Assembly (NCBI GenBank): GCA_017457345.1 | Contig: JAFTHR010000143.1 | Location: forward strand, 1 to 26,241 | Direction of reading: 5' to 3' | Source of the DNA: Clostridia bacterium | Lineage (GTDB): Bacteria; Bacillota; Clostridia; Christensenellales; Borkfalkiaceae | Length of the DNA: 26,241 nucleotides | Part shown: piece after piece, positions 1-8,743 of the stretch | Layout: each line of letters begins with the position of its first letter | Position numbering within the stretch: position 1 is the first letter of the stretch | Notes under the pieces: generated by a model | The model's input: the letters and a program-made list of their open reading frames with translations, nothing else | What the model was told of the DNA's origin: nothing | Database searches by the model: none | Translations under genes and position numbers: made by a program

Positions 1-353
1 TGATTAGTTTAACGCCGCTTGCAGAATCGATCGGGTTTATTCAAGGCGGAGAAATCTTGCCCGTTTACAACGCTTCGCTAATGGTTGTATTAACGCTGAT
101 GGGGATTGTAATGCTCTTCCGTATCTGTCAACCACTCAACGCCGTTCGTGCAATTTTGGTGGTGCTTTCCGCTATCTTCTGTGCAATGGTGCTTTCGGTG
201 CCCGTGCTTGGGGATATCGTGTTCGACGGTTAGTCGAGCCTCACCTTCTCTCTCCCCCAAATCCTGTTGATCATTATCGTGGTGCAAGCCGCCGTTCCCT
301 TATCCGAACTCCTGCTTAGGTTCTTCGATTTGTTCAACCCCGTAGACGAATAA
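1..353 (+). pseudogene. C-terminal end of a cation P-type ATPase, interrupted by in-frame TAG
   Basis: Reading from base 3, one frame runs to TAA at 351-353 but is broken by TAG at 231-233. Before the TAG it encodes hydrophobic segments and the phrase RICQPLNAVRAILVVLS; after it, another hydrophobic helix (QILLIIIVVQAAVPLSELLL) and a short tail FFDLFNPVDE. This arrangement, a short cytoplasmic loop with R-x-C-x-P-x-N followed by the last two helices, resembles the C-terminal membrane domain of clostridial E1-E2 cation ATPases. The 5' part lies outside the window. The protein-like sequence past the TAG indicates a recent nonsense mutation, an assembly error, or readthrough; a TGG or CAG codon would restore the frame. 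No other gene checked here ends in TAG, so the window cannot show recoding. Family assignment is moderate, since all catalytic motifs would be upstream. Confidence 0.5.
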
Positions 354-368
354 TTTTACGGCTTTTTT

Positions 369-403
369 GACCGCGGATAATTTTTCCGCGGTCTTCTTTT
401 TTT
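369..403 (+). terminator. Rho-independent terminator of the upstream ATPase
   Basis: GACCGCGG (369-376) pairs with CCGCGGTC (386-393) around an AT-rich loop and is followed by a T-rich tract. It begins 15 bases after the TAA of the interrupted ATPase. Confidence 0.85.
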
Positions 404-427
404 CTTGCTAAAAAAATGCCGAACCCC

Positions 428-456
428 TTGACAAACGCCCGCGCGCGTGGTATACT
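428..456 (+). promoter_or_regulatory. Promoter of the mntP riboswitch transcript
   Basis: TTGACA (428-433) and TATACT (451-456) are separated by exactly 17 bases. Transcription would start near 463, just before the riboswitch aptamer. Confidence 0.85.
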
Positions 457-463
457 TTTAGTA

Positions 464-573
464 TTCCGTGGGGGAGTAGTAAGCGCGCAAGCGGAACAAG
501 TCAACATCCTGACCGCATGGTCTGGCTTGTTTTAAATTACGAGACTCGCGTATGACTGAAAGGCTGCACGGAG
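464..573 (+). promoter_or_regulatory. yybP-ykoY family manganese riboswitch aptamer
   Basis: The leader carries the family hallmark GGGGAGTAG at 471-479 and a distal GAGAC at 541-545. Supporting helices can be read: TCCGTG (465-470) with CACGGA (567-572) as a closing stem, AACAAG (495-500) with CTTGTT (526-531), and GACC (511-514) with GGTC (519-522). A shorter closing helix near 467-470/547-550 is also possible, so the exact aptamer end is uncertain. This family binds Mn2+ and usually switches on Mn exporters; the next gene is mntP, which supports the call independently. Confidence 0.88.
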
Positions 574-590
574 TTTAGAATTGATTTAAC

Positions 591-620
591 GAGTGTAGCG
601 TGCTACACTCTTATTTTTTT
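591..620 (+). terminator. Riboswitch expression-platform terminator
   Basis: GAGTGTAG (591-598) and CTACACTC (603-610) form a perfect stem with loop CGTG, followed by TTATTTTTTT. It stands between the aptamer and the mntP ATG at 631, as expected for Mn2+-relieved termination. An antiterminator pairing was not resolved by eye. Confidence 0.88.
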
Positions 621-630
621 TGAGGCGCAG

Positions 631-1209
631 ATGGATTTTGCTTTCTTTTTTCATAGCGTAGGGCTTGGCGCGGGACTCGCCATGGACGCCTTTTCCGTTT
701 CTCTTGCCAACGGCTTGAACGAACGGGCAATGCCAAAGTGGAAACCTTTTCTCATTGCGGGATTATTCGCGTTTTTCCAAGCACTTATGCCCCTGCTCGG
801 TTGGGTGGGCGTACATACCGTTTTGGAATACTTTTCTTTCTTTGAAAAACTCATTCCGTGGATTGCGCTCGTATTATTGCTCTTTATCGGGGGAAAAATG
901 CTAATAGACGGTATACGCGAAAAGGAGGATTGCCCCACTTGCTCGGTTGGGTTCCTTTCCCTGCTCGTACAGGGGATCGCCACTTCTATCGACGCGTTAT
1001 CCGTTGGCTTCACCATTGCCGAATACCCGTTTTTACACGCACTCACCTGTGCCTTAATTATCGGCGTAATCACCTTCGGTATTTGCTTAGCGGGCGTGTT
1101 CCTTGGCAAAAAGTTTGGAACGAAGTTCGCGGGAAAAGCAAGCCTTTTAGGCGGTATTATTTTAATCGTTATCGGTATTGAAATCTTTTTAACCGGCATA
1201 TTCGGTTAA
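631..1209 (+). CDS. mntP: Manganese efflux pump MntP
   Basis: A 192-residue integral membrane protein of the MntP family, exporting Mn2+ across the cytoplasmic membrane. It shows the internal duplication typical of the family: DAFSVSLANG near residue 19 and SIDALSVGFT near residue 120 place an aspartate (D19, D121) in each half, matching the acidic residues important in E. coli MntP. GGKMLIDGI lies near residue 87. Six hydrophobic segments can be read and the length is normal. A CPTC pair (101-104) sits in the loop between halves; its role is unknown. ATG at 631 follows GAGG at 622-625 directly after the riboswitch terminator. The downstream P-type ATPase starts 46 bases later with no terminator between, so both are probably controlled by the same Mn2+ switch. 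Confidence 0.95.
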   Translation: MDFAFFFHSVGLGAGLAMDAFSVSLANGLNERAMPKWKPFLIAGLFAFFQALMPLLGWVGVHTVLEYFSFFEKLIPWIALVLLLFIGGKMLIDGIREKEDCPTCSVGFLSLLVQGIATSIDALSVGFTIAEYPFLHALTCALIIGVITFGICLAGVFLGKKFGTKFAGKASLLGGIILIVIGIEIFLTGIFG

Positions 1210-1255
1210 AGAATTATAAAATAAGAACAAAAAACTAAATAAAGGAGAAACAACT

Positions 1256-3889
1256 TTGAACTACTACTCGGAAAGCAAAGAAAGCGTTTTAAAAGCGCTG
1301 GAAACCGACCCTTCCCAAGGCTTGTCGCAAGAAGAAGTAAACCGTAGATTAGAAAAATACGGCGAAAACAAGTTGAAGGAAAAGAAAAAGAAGACTAATC
1401 TTCAACGTTTCTTGGAACAATTCAAGGACGTGATGATTTTGATCTTGCTCGCCGCCGCCGCTATTTCTTTCGTGGTTGCCTGCGTGGAGAAAAACCCCAA
1501 AGAGTTCTTTGAACCCTTGCTCATTTTATTAATCGTCGTTCTCAACGCGTTGATGGGCGTAATCCAAGAAAACAAGGCGGAAAAAGCGCTAGACGCTCTT
1601 AAAAATATGTCCGCCCCGCACGCCCGCGTATTGCGTGACGGCACGGAAAAGTTCGTGAACGCTGCCGAACTCGTGCCCGGTGATATTATCGCGTTGGAAG
1701 CAGGGGATTTCGTCCCTGCCGACGCTCGTCTTTTGAAAAGTTCTAGTTTAAAGAGCGAAGAATCGGCTCTTACGGGGGAATCCGTTCCTTCCGAAAAAGA
1801 CGCCGAGAACGAAGTGAAAGAAAACGCAGGCGTAGGCGACCGCTTAAATAGCGTGTTCTCCGGCTGCTCCATTACCTACGGTACGGCAAAAGCGGTTGTC
1901 ACCGCAACGGGTATGGATACCGAAATGGGTAAAATTGCCAACCTGCTTTCGGGCGAAACGGAAACGCAAACCCCCCTCCAACAAAAACTTTCTAGCCTTG
2001 GGAAATACCTTGGTATCGTGGCGCTCCTTGCTTGCGCCGTGGTGTTCGTAGTTGGGCTCGTTGCAAAAATCCCGCCCCTTGAAATCTTTATGACGGCGGT
2101 TTCCCTTGCCGTTTCGGCTATCCCCGAAGGCTTGCCTGCTATCGTGACGATCGTCCTTTCGATCGGCGTGCAACGAATGGTGAAAAAGAACGCCATTATC
2201 CGCCGCTTGCCTGCGGTAGAAACGCTCGGTAGCGCTTCCGTTATCTGTTCGGATAAAACGGGTACGCTTACTATGAACCGCATGACGCTCGTAAAGGCGT
2301 ACACCGAAACGGGTTCGGTAGAAGATTTAAGCGGCGATATTTGCAAAGCAACGAAAAAACTCCTTGCTTACGGTACGCTCTGCTCCGACGGCACCGTTTC
2401 CTTCGACGAAAACGGCAACGCCGTACACCTTGGCGATCCCACCGAAACTTCTATCGTGTTCGCAGCGCATAACTACGGTATGGAAAAGGACGCGCTCAAC
2501 GCATCCTACCCCCGCCTTGCTACCCTGCCTTTCGACTCCGACAGAAAATTGATGACGAGCGTAAACGTTATCGACGGTAAGAAGATCGTTATCGTAAAAG
2601 GCGCGTTCGACGTGTTGCAAAACCGTTGCGTGAAAGGGGATTTTGAAAAGGCGCGCGAAGTGAACGACGAAATGAGTTCGAACGCGTTGCGCGTGCTCGC
2701 CGTTGCCTATAAGGAAGTGGACGAATTACCCGCCGAACTTACGAGCGAAACGCTTGAAAACGGGCTTATCTTCTTAGGGCTCGTGGGGATGATTGACCCG
2801 CCCCGCCCCGAAGCGAAAGCAGCGGTTAAGGTTTGCCGTGAAGCAGGTATTAAACCGGTTATGATCACGGGCGACCACGTGGTGACGGCTTCTGCAATCG
2901 CCAAAGAACTCGGCATTTTGCAAGAAGGCGATTTGGCTATCACCGGCGCCGAACTAGATGCTATGAACGATACCGAATTAGACGCGCAGGTGCAAAACAT
3001 TTCCGTCTATGCCCGCGTATCTCCTGAAAACAAGATCCGTATCGTTAAGGCTTGGCAACGCAAAGGTCAAGTGGTTTCTATGACCGGTGACGGCGTAAAC
3101 GACGCGCCCGCACTCAAAGCCGCCGATATCGGTTGCGCTATGGGCATCACGGGTACGGACGGTGCAAAAGGCGCTGCCGATATGACGCTTACGGACGATA
3201 ACTTCTCCACTATCGTGGAAGCCGTTCGCGAAGGCCGCGGCATCTACGCGAACATCCGTAAAGTGGTTGGGTTCTTGCTCGGTACGAATATCGGTGAAAT
3301 CGTAACGGTATTCGTTGCAATGCTCTTATGGCAAGTATCCCCGCTCCTTTCTATGCAACTGCTTTGGATTAACTTGGTGACCGACTCGCTGCCCGCTATC
3401 GCGCTTGGTATGGAACCCGTGGAAAAGGATGTTATGTCCCAAAAACCGAAGCCCAAAAACGAAGGCATTTTTGCGCACGGTTTAGGCATCCAAGTGATCG
3501 TGCAAGGGCTTATGTTCGGTGCCATCTCCATTGCTTCGTTCAAAATCGGGGAAGCGCTCTCCGGTAGTTTGGAAGGCGGTAGAACGTTGGCGTTTATGAC
3601 GCTCGCTCTCACCCAACTCGTGCAAGCGTTCAATATGCGTTCCGAACACTCTCTTTTTAGCAGCAACCCGTTCGGCAACCGTACCTTAAACGGCGCGTGC
3701 CTTATCTCTACCTTGCTCGTGGCGCTCGTACTCTTCACGCCGTTGCGCTTTGCGTTTGAACTTGCACTTCTGCCTTGGTACATGTACCTTATCGGTCTTG
3801 GCTTTGCCTTTATTCCCTTACCTGCAATGGAAATCTTTAAACTTTTCCTGCTGATTAAGAATAAACGCAAAAATAAAAACAACGGTTAA
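1256..3889 (+). CDS. Calcium/manganese-type (P2A) P-type ATPase
   Basis: An 877-residue cation-pumping P-type ATPase, full length for the PacL/YloB/SERCA-like group. It starts at TTG (1256) behind AAAGGAG (1241-1247). The actuator motif TGES is at about residues 173-176, the phosphorylated aspartate in DKTGTLT is D333, and the hinge motif TGDGVNDAPALK has its first aspartate near residue 612. Membrane ion-site motifs are PEGLP (M4), TNIGEI (M5) and NLVTDSLPA (M6), matching the Ca2+ sites of SERCA-type pumps; M5 keeps both the Asn and the Glu. By position it belongs to the mntP transcript under the Mn riboswitch. Other yybP-ykoY riboswitches control P-type ATPases of this kind (yoaB/MgaA group), so Mn2+ or Ca2+/Mn2+ export is a reasonable inference; specificity cannot be read from sequence alone. 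Confidence 0.92.
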   Translation: MNYYSESKESVLKALETDPSQGLSQEEVNRRLEKYGENKLKEKKKKTNLQRFLEQFKDVMILILLAAAAISFVVACVEKNPKEFFEPLLILLIVVLNALMGVIQENKAEKALDALKNMSAPHARVLRDGTEKFVNAAELVPGDIIALEAGDFVPADARLLKSSSLKSEESALTGESVPSEKDAENEVKENAGVGDRLNSVFSGCSITYGTAKAVVTATGMDTEMGKIANLLSGETETQTPLQQKLSSLGKYLGIVALLACAVVFVVGLVAKIPPLEIFMTAVSLAVSAIPEGLPAIVTIVLSIGVQRMVKKNAIIRRLPAVETLGSASVICSDKTGTLTMNRMTLVKAYTETGSVEDLSGDICKATKKLLAYGTLCSDGTVSFDENGNAVHLGDPTETSIVFAAHNYGMEKDALNASYPRLATLPFDSDRKLMTSVNVIDGKKIVIVKGAFDVLQNRCVKGDFEKAREVNDEMSSNALRVLAVAYKEVDELPAELTSETLENGLIFLGLVGMIDPPRPEAKAAVKVCREAGIKPVMITGDHVVTASAIAKELGILQEGDLAITGAELDAMNDTELDAQVQNISVYARVSPENKIRIVKAWQRKGQVVSMTGDGVNDAPALKAADIGCAMGITGTDGAKGAADMTLTDDNFSTIVEAVREGRGIYANIRKVVGFLLGTNIGEIVTVFVAMLLWQVSPLLSMQLLWINLVTDSLPAIALGMEPVEKDVMSQKPKPKNEGIFAHGLGIQVIVQGLMFGAISIASFKIGEALSGSLEGGRTLAFMTLALTQLVQAFNMRSEHSLFSSNPFGNRTLNGACLISTLLVALVLFTPLRFAFELALLPWYMYLIGLGFAFIPLPAMEIFKLFLLIKNKRKNKNNG

Positions 3890-3912
3890 AACCGGCGCTA
3901 AAAACTAAAAAT

Positions 3913-3952
3913 AAAACCGTTCCCGAATAAGTATCGGGAACGGTTTTTCTTT
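3913..3952 (+). terminator. Bidirectional terminator between the ATPase and gyrA
   Basis: AACCGTTCCCGA (3915-3926) pairs with TCGGGAACGGTT (3934-3945), with T-rich sequence on the plus side and an A-rich left flank that gives a T-tract on the minus side. It lies between convergent genes and can serve both. Confidence 0.88.
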
Positions 3953-3976
3953 TTGTTATTCGGTTGTTTTTGCGGC

Positions 3977-6538
3977 TTATTCTTGCGCGTCGTTTTCCGC
4001 CGCAAGTTCTTCGGGGCTCAAATCCGCCGCCGTTTCTTCAGGGGCTTGCGTTTCCGCTTCGTCGTCACGTTCGGTCACGTCTACCGTTGCCACCAAACTA
4101 TCGCGCACGTTCATTACGCGCACGCCACGCGTCATTCTGCCGATTCTACTGATGCTATCGGCGTGCATACGGATAATCGTACCGCCCGTGGTGATGATCA
4201 TAATATCGTTCTCGTCGTTCACGAGTTTCATATTCACAAGTTCGCCCGTCTTATCGTTGAACACGCCCGTGCGAATCCCTTTACCGCCACGGTTTTGCAA
4301 ACGATAATCGCTAAACGACGAGCGTTTGCCGTAGCCTTGCGAAGTAAGGGTGAACACGTCCATACTCTCGTCTACCACGAGCATATCCACAATGGTATCC
4401 CCTTCGGCAAGGTCGATCGATTTCACCCCTTGCGTGCCTCTGCCCGTAGGGCGCACGTCTTGTTCGGAGAAGCGGATACACTTACCAAAGCGGGAAGCAA
4501 CGAGCAATTCGTTTTCTCCCGTTACGAATTGTACGGAGATCAAGCGGTCGTCTTCCACAAGGTGGATGGCAATTTTACCGTTCTTAGGAATCCGCGAGAA
4601 TTCGCTCGTAGCCGTCTTTTTCACCAAGCCGTTTTGCGTTGCCATTACTAAGAATCCCGTGCCGTCTTCTTTTACGGGAAGCACCGTTTCAATTTTTTCG
4701 CCGGGATCGAGTTGCACGATATTGACTACCGCTCTACCACGCGCCGTTCTGTTCGCTTCGGGAATTTCGTACCCTTTAATGGAGTACACTTTCCCTTTCG
4801 AAGAGAAGAGCAAAATAGGATCGTGCGTGCACGCAACGAACATTTTTTCCACGTAGTCTTCGTCCTTCGGTCTATGCGCGGTAATGCCCTTGCCGCCACG
4901 GTTTTGTGAACGGTATTCGGCAACGGGTAAACGCTTGATGTAGCCCGAATGGGTAAGCGAGATAACCACGTCTTCTCTATCGATCAAATCTTCGTCGTCG
5001 ATATTGCCGTAGTCCACCGAAATTTCCGATTTACGGGGGGACGGGTAACGATTTTTAATATCCGTAAGGTCTTCACGGATGATTGCCATCACGCGGCTTT
5101 CGTTCGCAAGAATATCTTTCAAATCTACGATCGTCGCTTCGAGTGCGGCAAGTTCATCCTTCAATTTTTCCACTTCGAGCGAAGTTAAGCGTTGTAAACG
5201 CATTTCCAAGATGGCGTTCGCTTGCTTTTCGTCTAATTCAAACGCCGAAGTTAACCCTTCTACCGCCGCGTTCTTATCCGCCGAACCTTTAATGATTTTA
5301 ATCACTTCGTCTACGTTCGCAAGCGCGAGCACGAGCCCTGCGATAATATGCGCACGTTCCGCCGTTTTATTGAGTTCGAAACGGGTACGGCGAGTGATAA
5401 CTTCTTTTTGATGCTGCAAATAATGATACAGAATTTCTTGCAAGTTGAGCGTTTTCGGCTCGGTGCCGTTTTCCACGAGCGCAAGCAGGATAATCCCGTC
5501 TGAGATTTGAAGTTTCGTCTTTTTATATAAGGTGTTGAGCACCACCTGAGCGTTGGCGTCTTTTTTACATTCAATCACGATTCTCAAACCGTCGCGGTCG
5601 GATTCGTCACGAATATCGGAAATGCCTTCTAAACGCTTGTCCTTTACCATATCGGCAATCGTTTTAATAAGGAGTGCCTTGTTTACTTGGTAAGGAATTT
5701 CCGTTACGATAATTCTCGAACGGGTATTTGCACCCGTGCCGTATTCTTCGATTTCGCAACGGGAACGAATTACAAGGTTGCCTTGCCCCGTTCTATACGC
5801 CTTTTTGATCCCGCTTCTGCCCATAATCAAACCGCCCGTGGGGAAGTCTGGCGCGGGAATATATTCCATTAATTCGTCTACCGTGATTTCGGGGTTATCG
5901 ATCATTGCGATCGCGCCGTCTACCACTTCCGCAAGGTTGTGCGGGGGGATGTTCGTTGCCATACCAACGGCGATACCGTCGGCACCGTTTACGAGCAAGT
6001 TAGGATACCTTGCAGGCAACACGGTGGGTTCTTCTTCGCTGCCGTCGAAGTTGGGAATAAAATCTACCGTTTCCTTATCCAGGTCTTTGAGCATTTCCGC
6101 CGCAAGTTTGGTGAGTCTTGCTTCGGTATAACGCATAGCCGCCGCCCCGTCGCCGTCCACCGAACCGAAGTTGCCGTGCCCGTCTACAAGGGGGAAACTG
6201 ATGGTAAATTCTTGGGCTAAACGAACGAGCGCGTCGTACACCGAACTGTCGCCGTGGGGATGGTATTTACCCATACAGTCACCCACGATACGCGCGCATT
6301 TTCTGTACGCTTTATCGTTATAAAGTCCCATTTCGTGCATTGAGAACAAAATACGTCTGTGCACCGGTTTTAACCCGTCGCGAACGTCGGGAATTGCACG
6401 GGATTTGTTTACCGCCATTGCGTAAGCGATAAACGAACGTTTCAACTCCTCGTCTACTTCCACGTCCAGAAGTTTGGTCATTGCAAGGGTTTTCTTAAAC
6501 TCCTCCGTTAATTCGGGGCTGGTTTCTTTTTTCGCCAT
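3977..6538 (-). CDS. gyrA: DNA gyrase subunit A
   Basis: The 853-residue A subunit of DNA gyrase, which cuts and rejoins DNA to introduce negative supercoils with GyrB. The N-terminal region has RDGLKPVHRRILFSM and the QRDR stretch HPHGDSSVYD, where S98 and D102 correspond to E. coli S83 and D87; both are the sensitive-type residues. The catalytic tyrosine is Y137 in AAMRYTEARL. The C-terminal beta-pinwheel carries QNRGGKG at 545-551, the position of the GyrA box that separates gyrase from topoisomerase IV, with Asn replacing the usual Arg or Lys at the second place, and again near 748. An acidic tail follows (DDEAETQAPEETAADLSPEE). ATG at 6538 follows GGGAGAAAGG. It lies 13 bases downstream of gyrB in one operon. 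ParC is unlikely given the box and the gyrB partner. Confidence 0.95.
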   Translation of the reverse strand: MAKKETSPELTEEFKKTLAMTKLLDVEVDEELKRSFIAYAMAVNKSRAIPDVRDGLKPVHRRILFSMHEMGLYNDKAYRKCARIVGDCMGKYHPHGDSSVYDALVRLAQEFTISFPLVDGHGNFGSVDGDGAAAMRYTEARLTKLAAEMLKDLDKETVDFIPNFDGSEEEPTVLPARYPNLLVNGADGIAVGMATNIPPHNLAEVVDGAIAMIDNPEITVDELMEYIPAPDFPTGGLIMGRSGIKKAYRTGQGNLVIRSRCEIEEYGTGANTRSRIIVTEIPYQVNKALLIKTIADMVKDKRLEGISDIRDESDRDGLRIVIECKKDANAQVVLNTLYKKTKLQISDGIILLALVENGTEPKTLNLQEILYHYLQHQKEVITRRTRFELNKTAERAHIIAGLVLALANVDEVIKIIKGSADKNAAVEGLTSAFELDEKQANAILEMRLQRLTSLEVEKLKDELAALEATIVDLKDILANESRVMAIIREDLTDIKNRYPSPRKSEISVDYGNIDDEDLIDREDVVISLTHSGYIKRLPVAEYRSQNRGGKGITAHRPKDEDYVEKMFVACTHDPILLFSSKGKVYSIKGYEIPEANRTARGRAVVNIVQLDPGEKIETVLPVKEDGTGFLVMATQNGLVKKTATSEFSRIPKNGKIAIHLVEDDRLISVQFVTGENELLVASRFGKCIRFSEQDVRPTGRGTQGVKSIDLAEGDTIVDMLVVDESMDVFTLTSQGYGKRSSFSDYRLQNRGGKGIRTGVFNDKTGELVNMKLVNDENDIMIITTGGTIIRMHADSISRIGRMTRGVRVMNVRDSLVATVDVTERDDEAETQAPEETAADLSPEELAAENDAQE

Positions 6539-6551
6539 TTTCCTTTCTCCC

Positions 6552-8465
6552 TTAAATATCCAAATCGGTTACGAGCGACGCGTTCTCTTCAATGAACTTT
6601 CTGCGAAGTTCAGGGTTTTCGCCCATTAACATAGAGAACATTTGGTCTGCTTCGGCTGCATCTTCCATCGTCACACGGACGAGCGTTCGCGTTGCAGGGT
6701 TCATTGTGGTATCCCAAAGTTGTTCTTTGCTCATTTCACCCAAGCCTTTGTAGCGTTGGTATTCCACTTTGCCCGTTGCCTGCGCGTCGTAAGCCAGTTT
6801 TTCTTCTTCCGAATACAAATAGTCCACGTTCCCTTTGTACGTTGCCTTGTAAAGGGGCGGTTTTGCCGAATATACGTGCCCGTGTTCGATTAAGGGACGC
6901 ATATAACGGAATAAGAACGTGAAAAGCAATATACGAATATGTGCACCGTCTACGTCGGCATCCGTCATGGAAATAATACGATCGTAGCGGAGTTTGCTTT
7001 CGTCGAAATCGTCTAGAATGCCACAGCCGAACGCCGTGATCATAGACTTAATTTCTTCGTTTTCAAGCACGCGGTTTAAGCGCACCTTTTCTACGTTTAA
7101 AATTTTACCACGAAGGGGCAAAATTGCTTGGAAACGGCGGTCTCTACCTTGTTTTGCCGTACCGCCTGCCGAGTCACCCTCAACGATATAAATTTCGCAA
7201 AGTTCACTTCTTCTATCCGAGCAATCGGCAAGTTTCCCAGGCAACGTAGAAGATTCGAGCACACCCTTTCTTCTGGTAAGTTCGCGGGCGTTTCTAGCCG
7301 CATCACGCGCCTTTTGCGCCGTGATACAGCGGAGCACGAGTTCTCTTGCCGCCGCAGGGTTTTCTTCTAAGAAAGTACTCATATGCTCGCTCACGCATTT
7401 GTTTACGAAGGTACGAATGGTACTGTTGTTGAGTTTATCCTTCGTTTGCGATTCGAACTGTGCGTTCACAAGTTTTACGGATACGACCGCCGTGATGCCT
7501 TCACGCACGTCTTCCCCCGTCAATTTATCGTTGTCTTTGAGCACGTTGAGTTTTCTGCCCGCGTCGTTAATTACCTTCGTGAGCGCCATTTTCAAGCCTT
7601 CTACGTGCGTACCGCCGTCGATCGTGTTTACGTTATTTGCATAACTGTAAATTACTTCGTTATAACTTTCGTTGTATTGAATTGCCACTTCGCAAACGGT
7701 ATCCCCGTCCTGTTCTTCAAAGTATACGGGGTTGGGGAACAACAACTCGTCACGCGATTTATTGAGTTCTTCCACGAACGAACGAATACCGCCTTCGTAG
7801 CAGAACGAATCGGCGCGTTCTTGCCCCAAACGCTTATCTTCCAGCGAAATGCGCAAGCCTTTGTTCAAGTACGCAAGTTCGCGGAGTCTCCCTTTCAACG
7901 TGTCGTAGTTAAAAATCGTGGTTTCAAAAATATCGGCGTCTGGCATAAAGGTGACTTTCGTCCCCGTAGTGTCCGCCGTGCCCACGATTTGTACGCTGCG
8001 TTGCGGAACGCCGCGGTTATAGATTTGTTTATACACGTTGCCGTTTTGGCGAACTTCCGCTTCCAACCATTCGGAAAGGGCGTTCACCGCCTTCACGCCT
8101 ACCCCGTGCAAACCACTCGAAACTTTGTAGCCAGAATCCCCGCCGAACTTACCGCCGGCGTTCACTTTCGTGAATACAACTTCCAAGGTGGAAATGCCTT
8201 CTTTGGGGTGGATGTCCGTGGGGATACCACGTCCGTTATCTTGAACGGTACAACTTCCGTCTTCGTTCAAAGCCACTTCAATGTGCGTACAATATCCTGC
8301 CAACGCTTCGTCGATAGAGTTATCCACAACTTCGTGAACAAGGTGATGCAACCCTTTTGCGTCGGTAGAGGAAATGTACATACCGGGGCGTTTACGGATA
8401 TGCTCTAACCCATCGAGTACCTGTATCTGCTCCGCGCCGTATTCGGCTTCTACTCTTTCTGCCAT
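6552..8465 (-). CDS. gyrB: DNA gyrase subunit B
   Basis: The 637-residue ATPase subunit of gyrase. The GHKL ATP-binding site is visible: HEVVDNSIDEALAGY (E45, N49), QDNGRGIP (D76), and GLHGVGVKAVNALS. The TOPRIM region has EGDSAGG followed by AILPLRGKILNVEK and, later, DADVDGAHIR. The C-terminal GyrA-binding part includes YQRYKGLGEM and MNPATRTL. Length is typical of the short Gram-positive GyrB without the insert of proteobacteria. ATG at 8465 is preceded by GGGAGAAAG. A consensus promoter and a hairpin lie in the leader upstream. The gene is first in a two-gene operon with gyrA. Confidence 0.96.
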   Translation of the reverse strand: MAERVEAEYGAEQIQVLDGLEHIRKRPGMYISSTDAKGLHHLVHEVVDNSIDEALAGYCTHIEVALNEDGSCTVQDNGRGIPTDIHPKEGISTLEVVFTKVNAGGKFGGDSGYKVSSGLHGVGVKAVNALSEWLEAEVRQNGNVYKQIYNRGVPQRSVQIVGTADTTGTKVTFMPDADIFETTIFNYDTLKGRLRELAYLNKGLRISLEDKRLGQERADSFCYEGGIRSFVEELNKSRDELLFPNPVYFEEQDGDTVCEVAIQYNESYNEVIYSYANNVNTIDGGTHVEGLKMALTKVINDAGRKLNVLKDNDKLTGEDVREGITAVVSVKLVNAQFESQTKDKLNNSTIRTFVNKCVSEHMSTFLEENPAAARELVLRCITAQKARDAARNARELTRRKGVLESSTLPGKLADCSDRRSELCEIYIVEGDSAGGTAKQGRDRRFQAILPLRGKILNVEKVRLNRVLENEEIKSMITAFGCGILDDFDESKLRYDRIISMTDADVDGAHIRILLFTFLFRYMRPLIEHGHVYSAKPPLYKATYKGNVDYLYSEEEKLAYDAQATGKVEYQRYKGLGEMSKEQLWDTTMNPATRTLVRVTMEDAAEADQMFSMLMGENPELRRKFIEENASLVTDLDI

Positions 8466-8527
8466 CTTCTTTCTCCCATTTTCCGTTCTCTCTTTTTATT
8501 AAAAAGAGAGCGCGGCTATTTTATATC

Positions 8528-8556
8528 ATTATATCATACCTTTTTACTTTTTGCAA
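8528..8556 (-). promoter_or_regulatory. Promoter of gyrB-gyrA
   Basis: Read on the minus strand: TTGCAA (8556-8551), a 17-base spacer, TATAAT (8533-8528). The predicted start near 8521 leaves a leader of about 56 bases that contains the hairpin at 8488-8510 just ahead of the gyrB ribosome site. Confidence 0.82.
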
Positions 8557-8598
8557 GCGTCTGCTGCCACTTTTTTTTACGATTTGTTCTTAAAACGC

Positions 8599-8627
8599 AA
8601 AAAAAGCGGTCAAAATCCCGCTTTTTT
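8599..8627. terminator. Terminator-like hairpin in the gyrB/hydrolase divergent region
   Basis: AAAAAAGCGG pairs with CCGCTTTTTT around a short loop. It can act on either strand. Between two divergent genes it has no obvious client and may insulate them from each other. Confidence 0.5.
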
Positions 8628-8743
8628 CGGCTTTTATCGCAAGGCTCGACCGATTTACGGGCGCACCGCTCTTCCACGAAAAACAGGCAAAAGCGAACGC
8701 GTTAATAAAAATCGATTGTTTTTGGATTTTTTCTTGGCTCGTC

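Noticed and set aside
651..1199. Open frame of 182 codons opposite mntP
   Set aside because: Antisense shadow of a clear mntP gene; the product has no sensible composition.
3244..3882. Open frame of 212 codons on the minus strand opposite the P-type ATPase
   Set aside because: Shadow of the ATPase gene with no start signals and no recognisable domain.
7383..8408. Open frame of 341 codons on the plus strand opposite gyrB
   Set aside because: It mirrors the codon structure of gyrB, has no ribosome site or protein family resemblance, and lies wholly inside a conserved gene.
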